Positions 24,475 through 35,557 of a stretch of DNA of 64,000 nucleotides are shown here, piece after piece; within the stretch, counting starts at the first letter, position 1, and every line of letters begins with the position of its first letter. The stretch spans positions 1,674,001-1,738,000 of the forward strand of contig CM062379.1 in the NCBI GenBank assembly GCA_031310005.1, read 5' to 3'. Position numbers and translations under genes: made by a program. The stretch is from Dactylellina haptotyla (taxonomy: Eukaryota > Ascomycota > Orbiliomycetes > Orbiliales > Orbiliaceae). The notes beneath the pieces were generated by a model that was given only the letters and a program-made list of their open reading frames with translations, was not told where the DNA came from and ran no database searches.

Positions 24475-26104
24475 TTAGAGCTCTTCGTGCTTAGGTGCCT
24501 CCTTTTCAGTCTTTTCTTCCTTAGGTGCTTCCTCCTTTGGTGGCTCTGGGGGTGTAACAACATCCGAACCAAGTTCTGGTAGCTTCTTCTTGTGAAGATC
24601 GCCAAGCTTAAGAGCATCCATCCAGTTCTCCATGTCCTCATGTGAATTAGCGTCACCGGTGTATGGCACCCACCAACCCTTCTTCGCGCTCAAAGCTCTC
24701 ATTTGAACATTCTCGGTATCTGTGAGCTCCAATGCCTCCTTAAACTGGGGAGACAACGTGGCGTATGGAAGTTGGAAGAACGGGAACCCAACTTTAATGT
24801 GGTTCACATAGAAGTTAGTCTTTTCGAACGGAGCAAGGCTTGGAGCGACTGGTGGAGTGATGACAAGAACACAGATCTTCTTTCCACAAGATTCAGCGAA
24901 TGCACCCATGGATGGAACATCCGGAATTGTAGAGTCAACTGGCATAGCGGCCGTTAGTAATGTTTCATCCCCATGTACGGTTGTGGATTCTCACTTACAA
25001 GTTGGTTTTGGTGGAGGCGCAGAAGTAGATGAGCTGGTCGATGTCTCTTTCTCTTCTTTGGCGGGTTTCCCATCCGATGGTTTGGCGTACTTGCTCAAAA
25101 ACTTTGTCATGGCATCCTTCTTCATTGGTCCATCATAAACGACCCCTTCCGCGGTTCCTCCAGGTAGAACAATCAAGGTTGGGAGCTTCTCTACGCCGAA
25201 TATCGCGAGGGCGTCTGTTTCCTTGTCACGTACTTGGGCGAAAGAAATAGAGCCGAAGAAATCGATAGCTAAGGATTTGTACATTGGGGTTGCGACTCCC
25301 TTGGTAGTAAATAGAATTGCCTTGACTGTCTCGTTCTTCTTTTGGAGGAAACTTTCAACCGTCTTGGAGTTGACTCTCTCGACATGATTAGGAATCAGGT
25401 CAAGGACTGCGTCAACAACCCCCTTGGCGGTACGAGGACCCTGGTAATCTAATATATTTCCCTTTGCTCAGTAGATATACTTATACTATGAGGATACGGT
25501 CTTGGTTTACCCATGATGACTGGCTTTCCATTCTTTCCTGGCTTGAAGGTTTTAAGAGTTGGGAATCCTTGAATTCCATACTCGCCGCAAGTCTTCTTGT
25601 TCGCATCTTCGTCGCAATCGATCGCGGCAACCTGAGCGAGGCCTTTCAGGTTTTCGGCGGCCTTTTCATATGCTGGCTTGAGATTCTTGCAATGTCCACC
25701 TGTGATAAGATGTGGAATTAGCAACTTCTACCTTTATAGTATTTATGCCACTCATCAGAAACCGTGGTAGACCTACACCATGGAGCATAAAACCTAAAGC
25801 ATTGAAACACCCGTTAGCCTGCTACGGCTCGAATAAACGTAGTCCATAATTGGGATTGGTCCTCTTACTCAACAATCTACTCATGATGCGTTCTATATTA
25901 GTCCGCTGGCCATATATTGCCATCTAAGTCGATGCTATTGGCTAGTTGCGCACTTACAGAAGCGTGGTTAGACTTTATGATCTTCTCATTGAAGTTCTTC
26001 CCAGTAAGTTGAAGCACTGGCGAATTGCTAGAGTACATCCCCGCTGCCAAGGGAGCGAGAAGGCCCGCGGACAGCGCCGCTACGACAAGCGGGTTATGAA
26101 CCAT
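24475..26104 (-). CDS. ER protein disulfide isomerase, Mpd1-like, with two tiny exons
   Basis: Exons on the minus strand: 26104-25958, 25876-25869 (8 nt), 25793-25777 (17 nt), 25699-25511, 25448-24999 and 24938-24475, giving 424 residues. It catalyses disulfide formation and exchange in the ER lumen. A signal peptide covers about residues 1-22. One thioredoxin domain follows with the redox site CGHC at 58-61 in the setting SIVEFYAPWCGHCKNL, split over four exons. A second thioredoxin-like fold without CxxC lies at about 165-265, then a Ser/Thr/Pro linker and a C-terminal domain. The acidic Lys/Glu/Pro tail ends HEEL, a plausible ER-retrieval signal. It has one active CxxC site, like yeast Mpd1, unlike the two-site Erp38 or P5 types. 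Confidence 0.92.
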
Positions 26105-29100
26105 TTTGTTTGACGGTCGGATATGGTGCGCGAGATTGATTCGATTGTGACGTCGGGTCTCAAAAGTATGATGGTATCTTGATAGACAATAAACAGAACC
26201 AGCTGATGGATTCACGGGGACGAAACTGGAAATGATTAAGGGCTAGACGAGGAAGTGCATATATCTGGCAGGATGTGCCCCAATATTATATCCCTCTCGA
26301 TTCAGGCTGCTTGCTGACTGCAATTGAAGATGCCAGCGTAGCGGTTGCGAGGACTCTGTTGGACCCAACACAAGGTTTCAGCACATTGCGGGGAATCACG
26401 TGGGCGGCTAACCCTGTTGCAGCGATTCCAACAAGCCCCCGCCGCAACACCACTTCTCCCCGATTCTCTAGATCTCTCCGCCAGATGTTTCTTGTCGAGT
26501 TCGCAGTGTCTCGGGTGAATAGATACGCATTGGGTTTACGGAAATGGCATTGGAGCATCGGTGTGCTTGAGCGAGCTGTTCATTGCAAACATTTAACAAA
26601 TGTCTATACATCTACAGTTTTAGATCAAAAGGTTTTCCAGAGTGTCGTTTTGTTACTGAAACTTAAGAAGTCCAGTTAATTGTATATAATGAAGGAAGCA
26701 GGGCGGTGCGAGACTTTGGGATAAATGTGTAGAAAGCTATTTTATTCCGTCCTGGTCGATGAATCAAAATCAGATTCAATTTATCCCTCGAAAACCTGAT
26801 TTTAGTTCTCTTCTTGGGGACCTTTGTAGACTGATTTTCGCAAGCTAAATAAGTAGATCACCCTTCCTCTAGTACCTCGGGGAGTTTGCGTAGTTGCGGT
26901 TATTGACGTACTCACATCACTAGATACATAATCTGCCGACTTAAGTTAGTATTTAAGCAGCCCTGAACTCGTAGAAATCATTAGGAACGAGAGTTCTCCC
27001 AAAGTCAGAGTGCTGTGCGAGCCTATTGTGTATCTCTGTATCGGAGTGTATTTAAGTCTAAAATACCGACAGTTTCACGCATTCTTCGAGGTCATGGGAG
27101 TTCTACTTTGGAACTCTGGGAGTTTCTCTCCAATAAATGCACCCTAGGGAGATGAATGATAATAATAAGTTTCTGAATGATCGAAAAGAAGAGGAGGAGA
27201 GAGAAGGCAGAAGAAACGGATTTATTGGGATACTTCTCTTCCGGTTGTCCTATCTATGATGCCGTAATTTTATTTGTATGCGCGACAGATGCTAGATGAT
27301 ACGGTATTGTCACTAGAATGTGTTTCATTGTCACAACATTCTTCAATCTGCGTGTCTTCGAGGCCTTTTGGGCTTTGTGGTATCTTTACTTGACAAAAGG
27401 TGCGAGATTATAATTATTAGTAGCATGTAAAGCTGAGATGAGTGGAGGAACTTCAGAGGTTTCTGTGAAAGTGCAAGACCTGAAAGTTCTCTGAAGAACT
27501 CGCCACTCATCTCCTCGCACCACTATGAGTGGTTTACGAGACAGACCATGAGCGCTCCAGACTCTCAGATCGCATTTTAGTTGGCAGATATCTTCTCTCA
27601 GAGTATCCAAGCACTCTAACCGCTATGAAAGGAGATTTTGCAATCGCCGTCTTTCTCAATATCGATTGGCTTGATGCTTTCAGATGTAGGTAGCTTTTGG
27701 GATGCCGAAATCTCCTCCGCATTTTTCTTGAGCCACCGGCTGTATTAATTTCCCTGGCTGATCTTACGCCCTCTATTTACCCGCTGAGCTATCTGTGCTC
27801 TTCGGCAGTTCAGAATAACATCAGTACCTACAACGTGATCGCAGCCGGACGCGTTTCATCATGAACATGCAAAAGGTCGAAAAACACGGTGGTAGGTATC
27901 TACCTGATCAGGCCTGAGAGCTCCTGAATATAAACGGCAGGCTGCATATAATAATAAGGTTGGGACCGAAATGCAACTTTTGTCACAATGAACTACCCTT
28001 TTTATCTCTTGCAGGATTCGAATCCTAAGCAAAAGTTCAAAGCACGCGGCACATGAGCTACAAAAAACATATCTGGATTATGTAAATAAATAGATAGGCG
28101 CGTGCGCCACCTTCACGGAGCAAATATTCAACATCTTATTGAAATATCTTGATTTTAGTGTACCTCCATGATCGAAGATGTGTATTTCTGTTGAGACACG
28201 AATCCTCGCCATGATATATCATGATATCGTAATCAACGGCAGAGGCAATTCCAGGGGCAGATTTAGTTATAAACAGGATAGATATTATAAAAATTAAAAT
28301 CAAGGATTCGGTACAGCTAAAGCTTAAAATCGGGAATATTCAGGGGTCCCTCGCGATATCCTTACCTTGGTATCGATAGCTTGGTGGTATTTAGTTACTA
28401 GGGCGTTCAAAAGGAATACCAGAAAGCTCCTGGAGAATGACGCCGGTGGCCTAGCACCAACCGCCGCCAGAACACTTCATCATGCGACTCAAAAAATTTG
28501 GTACCCACTTGGGTGAGCTCACGAGTGGGGAACCGGATATCTCAATGCTTTCCAGAAAGCCTGCAACCAGTATTATCACAAATAGACTGCGCCTTGAAGA
28601 AACTCGCCGACGATTTGCGCCTACTCAAATCATATAAAATTTTGAGATTTATTATGCATGTGCCGTTATTGCAGCTGCATGCATTTTAATATGCCGTTGC
28701 ACGCCTACTTTTGTGATCTGCAGCTCTAACGCTCGGTCCTCAAGGCGAGCCACACATCGTGAGAGTTGGAACAGACCACTCAATCCCTTTGCGTGATTGT
28801 GCAGGCAATTTGAATACACAAGTTTCGGTTCTAAAAAGCCGCGGCACCCACTAACCTTCTCCACCGCGGGCAAAAATATGCGAACGGGAGTATGTGATTA
28901 GATTTGGTAATATATAATAATCAGAAACCTTCAAACCTCTAGAAGTTACAGACCATATAGGAGTATTCCCAAAGATGGGCTACTTCCGCATATACGTATA
29001 TAATATATTTTTAAATTTACAAACATGATAAGGCCCGAAGGCGATCGTTTTGCGGGGCCGTACGGGGATGATAGGCGTCGCCATTTCAGCGGGCAATCGG

Positions 29101-30808
29101 TGCCGGGGTGTTACCATGACTTGGGGCAGGTCTTTGTTACCAGAAAATAAAATGCACCATCTCCCGTTCACCAAGCAATGACCATTGATTGACTTGAGGT
29201 GTCGCGGTCCGTGCGGAACGGCTTCGGTTCTGAGATCGCCTCGCGTTATCTGATTCGACCAGACCCCGTGCCCCAAACTTACATTTTAAAATACAAGATA
29301 GGGAACGCACTCCTGAACGATGCATGTGCGGAACATTTATTCCCAGATGGAATTTTGAGTCCGTGTGATAAAATAAAACAGCTATCTTAAGTTTCATATT
29401 ATTGGCTAAGATGTCGTTCAACCTGGTTCTGAAAATGGAAACTCTGGGCACAATTATACGCATAACATGAATCGCCCTCGAAGTTTGAAACTTAGTGCAT
29501 TTCCCCAGGACTAGCGTTCTCGCGAATATTTCGTAATAGTCGCCTATCAACTTGGCAAATCCGAGGTGGCTAAGGTGTCATGATCTCATGGTATTGTTAA
29601 TAAAGTTTTTCTAGATTGTCTCTCAATATTCGGCGCCGTAAGCTCTAGAAACGTGGTAAAGTCCCACAAAACTTAGACAGAGCTTGAGCGTTGGCCAACT
29701 TCTCCGCATTTTTCTAAGCTTCTCTAGTGTAAACTGGGCACAACGGGGAAGGTTCCTCATATCCGGCAATGGAACAGGGACAGTGCTTGGGCCCCACTTT
29801 TAAATTGCAATTGGTTAACTGTCATACAAATTTTAAAACATGAAGGGCTGTTAGGCCCTGCTCCAGACTCGCATGACATGAATCAACCAAAGCCGAGCTG
29901 CAGCACATACTTCAAAGCAATTCGAGCCAAGCTTGCCTAATGCGTGTGGGAATGAACGTAAACAAAATATGTACAAAAAAAATGATGCCTTTGCAAAAAC
30001 TCGGGTTCCCGTCACTGCAAGTGACAGCAGGGCAAATATCCTGAACAAGCGATCTCCGAGCAAATCGCCATTTATCCAGGGTTTTTACCCGGGCAGCCGG
30101 GAATTCGAAATATGCGTTATCCATGTTCAACCATGCGTTGCGCTTGCATTTTTAATATGTTTAATATACTGAGGATGTTGATACCATGGTCTCGAGCCAC
30201 CGCCTTCGATTCCAACAGACATTTTGGAAATTCAAGCTAGAGGGGAGGTGACCCGGATCGTTGCTCGAGGACTCCACAGCTTGGATCTCCCCAGAAAATT
30301 CTTTTCGTGATGATGTGGGGAAGGAGGCGACCGAGTCTCCAGACGATGGCGGCCGACCCGGAAAAGTGGGTCTTCACATTATCAGTTTGTAGGCTCCATC
30401 TTTGAGGGCCCAGTGTAAAATGATGGCCCACAGAAGCGCGCTGGATTGGGTGGCTCCTTTTAGCTCGGGCCTCCGCCGGCCAAAAAAAAAGCCAAGATGG
30501 AAATTATGGCAAGCCCCAGGTTCTTGTACGAGGTCTGCACATGTTTTTCTGGATCAAAAGACAAGAAATATATAACTAGGGCTTGTCGGGATTTCTTGTC
30601 TGTAAATAATCGTTCATCAAGATTCCGGGGTACTTTAGCGGACGGACAATCGTACCGAAGACCCAAATACCCACCTCGACGATCAAATTCTCTCCCTAAG
30701 GCTTCAAGCATATACAGTTCATTAACGGTTAAAAATATTTTATTTATTTTATTTTATTTTTTAGATCTCGAGAAGCACTGCTCTTTTAACGTTTAATATA
30801 CTATCCAC
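26105..30808. other. Gene-poor 4.7-kb spacer
   Basis: Start of the sparse middle section. A 90-codon minus frame at 26558-26286 starts with ATG and contains a CACGTG palindrome, but lies in the PDI promoter and has no known domain. Further right, only short frames occur. A tRNA-like patch near 27730-27815 was examined and rejected. No transposase or reverse-transcriptase motif was recognised. Confidence 0.4.
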
Positions 30809-31793
30809 ATGGCTACTCTACGGCTTGCCTTGATACTGGGGACAGTTTCTCGCATTCTGGCTGCAGATAAATTCAGTGGTGTTGGATCCACGGGTCTTTA
30901 TTGGGATTGCTGCAAACCGTCCTGTTCTTGGAACGAAAAAGGGCCATGGTTAACACACCCCGTCCAAACCTGCAATAAAGACGATTCACCACTGGGTGAC
31001 TTCACCGTCGGATCAGCTTGCGGCCAAGGCGGAACCGCATATGTGTGTAATAATCAACAGCCTTGGGCTGTTAATGATACATTTTCATATGGGTTTATCA
31101 GCGCTTTCATTCCGGGAGCCAGCGAATTCGATTGGTGTTGCTCCTGTTACGAATTGAATTTCATCAACGGCGGGCTTCAAGGAAAACGCATGATTGTTCA
31201 GGCTAGTAATACTGGATACGACGACCCGTCTAGAACCATTTTTGGAGTTGGTGTACGTGCTCCTAATTTTCCGGCTTGATGCTACCTTCGCCAAGCAGCA
31301 AATTTGTGGTCTAACATTTACTTTATAGGCTCCAGGTGAGGTTGATTATGCCGATGGTTGCTTGAACCGATATGATGGAGCTGGCCAGGGTTTCCTTGGA
31401 AAGGACGGGAAAGCCCTCACCACCAGAGACGACTGTATGTCTCTTCCCGAACAGTTACAATCAGGTTGCCTGTGGCGTTTCGATTGGTTCTTGGATGCCT
31501 TTAAACCAAAGTATGTACTTCCCGCTGAAAATGTGATACTTGATCCATCACTCGATGAATCATTCGAATGGCCTTCGCTAACCCTCTGTTCAATGAGCAA
31601 TAGTATGACATTCCAGCGAGTAAAATGTCCCAAGGCTCTTACAGATGTAACTGGTTGCATAAGAAATGATGAGAATAATTCTTTCAACTCGACGTCTGGG
31701 ACCCGCAGCACCATGATTTCCGGGTCTGAATCCCTCGGCCTCCTGGCTATTTCTCTTGCATTGACGGCATTGAGTATGGTCCTCAGCTTCTAA
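30809..31793 (+). CDS. GH45-type endoglucanase with a GPI-type C-terminus
   Basis: Exons 30809-31252 and 31329-31793 (76-nt intron, GTACGT donor) give 302 residues. GH45 enzymes hydrolyse beta-1,4-glucan. After an N-terminal signal peptide (about residues 1-20), the family signature STGLYWDCCKPSCSW carries the first catalytic Asp. NTGYD near residue 139 matches the NTGGD box of the second catalytic Asp. The family motif GCLWRFDWF lies further on. There are many Cys. The C-terminus has a Ser/Thr/Asn-rich stretch followed by about 20 hydrophobic residues ending at the stop, the layout of a GPI-anchor signal. Typical GH45 enzymes are freely secreted, some with a cellulose-binding module, which this one lacks. 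It stands alone in a gene-poor region. Confidence 0.87.
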
Positions 31794-34213
31794 CAGCTTA
31801 TGTAGTAATGATGGAGTTTTCATTTGTATTTTCGTTTTTCGTTTTGGATATTTTGATTGCTATTTATTTTTCATGGCGGCTAGCGTGGGATACACATGTG
31901 TACATGTATAAAGCAGAAGACTAGCATTAATGTCTATTCCAATCCAAATCATTGATTTCTGGAAAACAAGCAGCAAGCTGCGGAGTTCAAAAGCGATCGG
32001 TGACTTTCTTGAATGCATTTCTCAGCGGCGGCTTGAAGCTAGTACCCAGATTTTCTATATTTTCGATCTCTTGGTTTTTTTTTTTTTGCATGCAGGTGCA
32101 CATGACTACGTGCCTGTTTCTAGATCTACAAGTAGATCCTAGAAAAAGCCATTAAGCCATGTCCCAGAACCGCATATACGCCTTGCCAATAACATCTCAG
32201 TATCTAGAACCATCTTCTGGTACCCGAAAATATGTCAACGCCGAAATATGTCACGATACGGCCCTGAAACCGGATTTTCGGATTGCGATAGAGCCTGCAC
32301 CTCGCGAAAAGTTGCTCAAAAGGTACTAATGCATTCGCAAATTTGAATGCTAAGCATTTCCAACAGCATGTCTTTGGCGTCAGAAGAGTCCAAGGAACCA
32401 GCACGGTCCAGATTGAATGTTCCATGGCCGTGTACGCATTTCCTTTTCAGCTTGTGCGCTTGTGCGCTCGGGGATGTTCGCCAAACCTTTCTAGTTCTGG
32501 TCATGGGATGCATCAAACTCCTTGCACGAGTTCTCATTACGTTTCTTTTTTCGACCTCCAAACCAACAAGAGATTTGTGACAATGCAAGCGCGGCATATG
32601 AAATCTCAGAAAATTTAGGTTTCGATCGTGGGAAAAGAAACAGCCTGCCACACGATTATCAGATCAGGCACTGGTAACAACAAGACTCTTGGAAGCCAAA
32701 AATGTTCAGAAAATACGAACCGAGGAGGGGGCCGCTCTGACACAAAGTTAATCCGAAATGGGAACACAAACGCTAGAATGTGGAAGGCTCATTCTCACGG
32801 CGTCCTAAACACATTCCTCTCAGCCGCAAGCCGTAAGAAAATGGTATCTGGTTGCTCAGGCCCTAATCCTTAGCTATTGGCTGTAAGACGCCACATCCTT
32901 TCCATCCCGAAAGAACAGTATTTGCGGGGAAGCTAGCGAAAATAAGATATTCGCTTGAGATCTTGAAGTCTAGAGCTGATGAAGGAACAAAGAAAGGTCA
33001 TAGAAATTATGATTCTTTTTGGATACAAGGCAAGGTGGTCAAGCCTGCTTGGCCGTCTACTATCTTCTATAGAAGTCAGTGAAATTTAAACTCTAACACG
33101 CATATTATAAGTGGATTCTATTCACAATAGCGTATATGCCGTATATCTCCTATGCTCCCTTCTGGACAAACTTGGTCCGAGATCGTGTGAACAGTCGGAA
33201 ATCGCATCGACATTTCATTTTTGCACGATTTACCTATAGTAAATCATATTTTCGTACAAGCCTAAATTAATTTAAGTCAGTGCATGCCTCACTTACACGG
33301 CACGCCAATCCACCCAAACCAAAAGCAAGCGAACTTCTATTACTGGCCGAAAAACTCCTGCAAAGCATAAGTCCTAAATAATGGCTATTAAACAATAATC
33401 AGCCTCGATCGAAGGTACAGTTGTTTCATCGGCCACAAGTCTCGTTCAACGTGTGACCGTGGATGGAGCACGCGTTTCGATAACAAATCTAAGACAAATA
33501 CAGTTCCGCACGGGTACCTGAATGCTCAGACGTACACGTTTCTTAATCCTTGAGTCGATCATGCATTACACCAGTCATTCTCTGAGAACAAATCCGGCTG
33601 TTTTACTGAAACCGAAGTTTTTTGGTGTCGAAGTGCGTGGCCTCCCAACCGACTATACTGTTATGAGGCTAAAATTCCGGCTATTTGACAGCTTTGAAAT
33701 TGATATGCGCTTCGACTTAGAATTTCAAATGGGATTGCTTGGTACCCCTCAGCTGAATGCCCTTGACTCGTAGGTGGCTAATTGGCAACTTTCCCCTCAG
33801 TCCAACGAATAATCTTTGAAGACCATTACTTTGCATCAAAATTGGCCAAAGGACGCCCAAGTAAATCTGAATATTCACTAAGGTAAGTTACACATCTCTG
33901 TCTAAATATTATTCTGAATACTAATGTTCATAAATGCTCATATGAGCTGTCATTGAGATAACCAATTCATGGTTTGATACTATTATACATTGAGACGTTT
34001 GTTTACGCCAAAGAAATTTGAAGCTAGATGTGCTTGAAATTTCTGCTAAGTAAAGCGAATAAAGTGAATTTTGAAACGCCGAATCTCCCATGCCCATGTC
34101 ACACCAGAAAATTTGCAAATAATATAAACGAGGTAAGCCGGAAGACGCTAACATGCATGTCATGATCATATAAACGAAGAAATCAAAATACAAAGGATAA
34201 AATTAGTTTGCCA
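31794..34213. other. Gene-poor 2.4-kb spacer
   Basis: AT-leaning DNA with only short, unsupported frames. No repeat family, RNA gene or recognisable transposon motif is seen. Confidence 0.4.
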
Positions 34214-35557
34214 TTAATACTTTGGCGACTCGATCTCGATTTCTGTTTTGGACCCAGAGTAAGAACTCGTCTCATTCTCAAGATGGGCATGATAGGCATT
34301 GTTACCCTCGAGATGGTAAGGATAATCCTTAATGGCAGTGCTCTCCACGTCAAAAGTGGTGAGGCAAGTAACCTCGATCCCTCTAGCATGAACTCTCTTC
34401 GGGCTAGCAGGACACCCGACGGACCCTCGGCGCGTCGTATCGCCAAAGTTCTGGGCGTATGATCGAGTCCGAGCATAGGACCTCGAAGTATCTCCCTCGT
34501 GGTATCCTAGCCAGCCGAGGATGAGAATTCGGAGACTTGGGATACAAGCGAAGATGATAGCCATGCCATGCTCTAGGTGGTTGACACAGAAGGCAATAGT
34601 CCAGGTCCAGTCGACTTCAACTTCCCTGTACAGTCGTTCTCTATATGTCAAATAGATTCTGACAGCACCAATAGCCGTGACACTGTTATAAAAGTATTAT
34701 TAGCGACAAAAATGTTAGAAATGTATCGATGTCTAAGATGAGCTTACCCGAGACTCAGGGAGAATAAAAACACGATAACCAGCCTGTCCCGCATGCTGGC
34801 TTTTTGAAGCTTCCATGTCAGGTATACAGGGATTGGGAAAGTTAAAAGATCTGTGAACATGTTGATGCACACTTGGAAGATGTTGATCCGGCCAACAACG
34901 ATTCGACCAGCGCAATGTAGGTTTCCAAAAGTCCTCCCTTGCCAGTTGTTACCAGTCAAGGGTGGGCATTCGAAGAGATAAAAGAAAGCAGGGACGATGG
35001 CGCCGATAGCATTTACTGCGAAAAGGACATAAACTGCCTTTCGAACCGGTGAAATAATGCCACCAACTTTGAGTAGGAGGATTATGATAGATGCCTTGAC
35101 GAGTGGTAGAATCCAAACGCTGAACATATAGAAGACCATTGATACCTAATGCGTAAGGATTAGTTGGAGTTTCGAGAACCAATATTTTGCTTCTATGGCA
35201 ACATACCCTATAATATTCGAGCATAGACGGCTCGGTATAGTGCCAATTGACATCCCAGATATGGACACCATAGTGCCACATGACGGTCAGTCTCCATGAC
35301 GGATAGATAATCACGATAGAGAATACCTAATTAAAGACCAGTTAGAACTAGTTTTAATTCTACAACCCCAAAAGGACCAAAATTATAAAGTTAGCTATAC
35401 ATACCACGGCGACAACAATCAGCCAGTCGTCGATTCCGATTCCGCTGGCGCTCCGTCGTTTCGCGTAGAAACGCAAGGCGCAGAAGACCATTGATAGCAT
35501 CGGCATCATCACGATGACCGCCAAGCAAAGGTTCTGCATGGGATATTGGCCCACCAT
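34214..35557 (-). CDS. PTH11-like seven-transmembrane receptor (fungal rhodopsin-type domain)
   Basis: Exons on the minus strand: 35557-35405, 35326-35207, 35145-34748 and 34682-34214, giving 379 residues. The family comprises Pezizomycotina-specific plasma-membrane proteins linked to sensing of surfaces and hosts. Seven hydrophobic helices are visible. The motif RFYAKRR...GIGIDDWL marks the first loop and second helix, GVHIWDVNW lies before helix three, and paired Cys follow helix four. The last helix is followed by a Ser, Arg and Glu-rich cytosolic tail of about 110 residues. No extracellular CFEM domain precedes helix one. The start at 35557 puts the first helix about nine residues in, as usual. 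The next in-frame upstream codons are not ATG. Confidence 0.87.

Noticed and set aside
27730-27815. tRNA-like D-arm on the minus strand
   Set aside because: The TAGCTCAGCGGGTAAATAGAG stretch resembles a D-arm, but no matching anticodon stem, T-arm or acceptor pairing follows.
28012-28030. T-loop-like GGATTCGAATCC
   Set aside because: It is a short palindrome with no D-arm or anticodon arm at the right distance on either strand.
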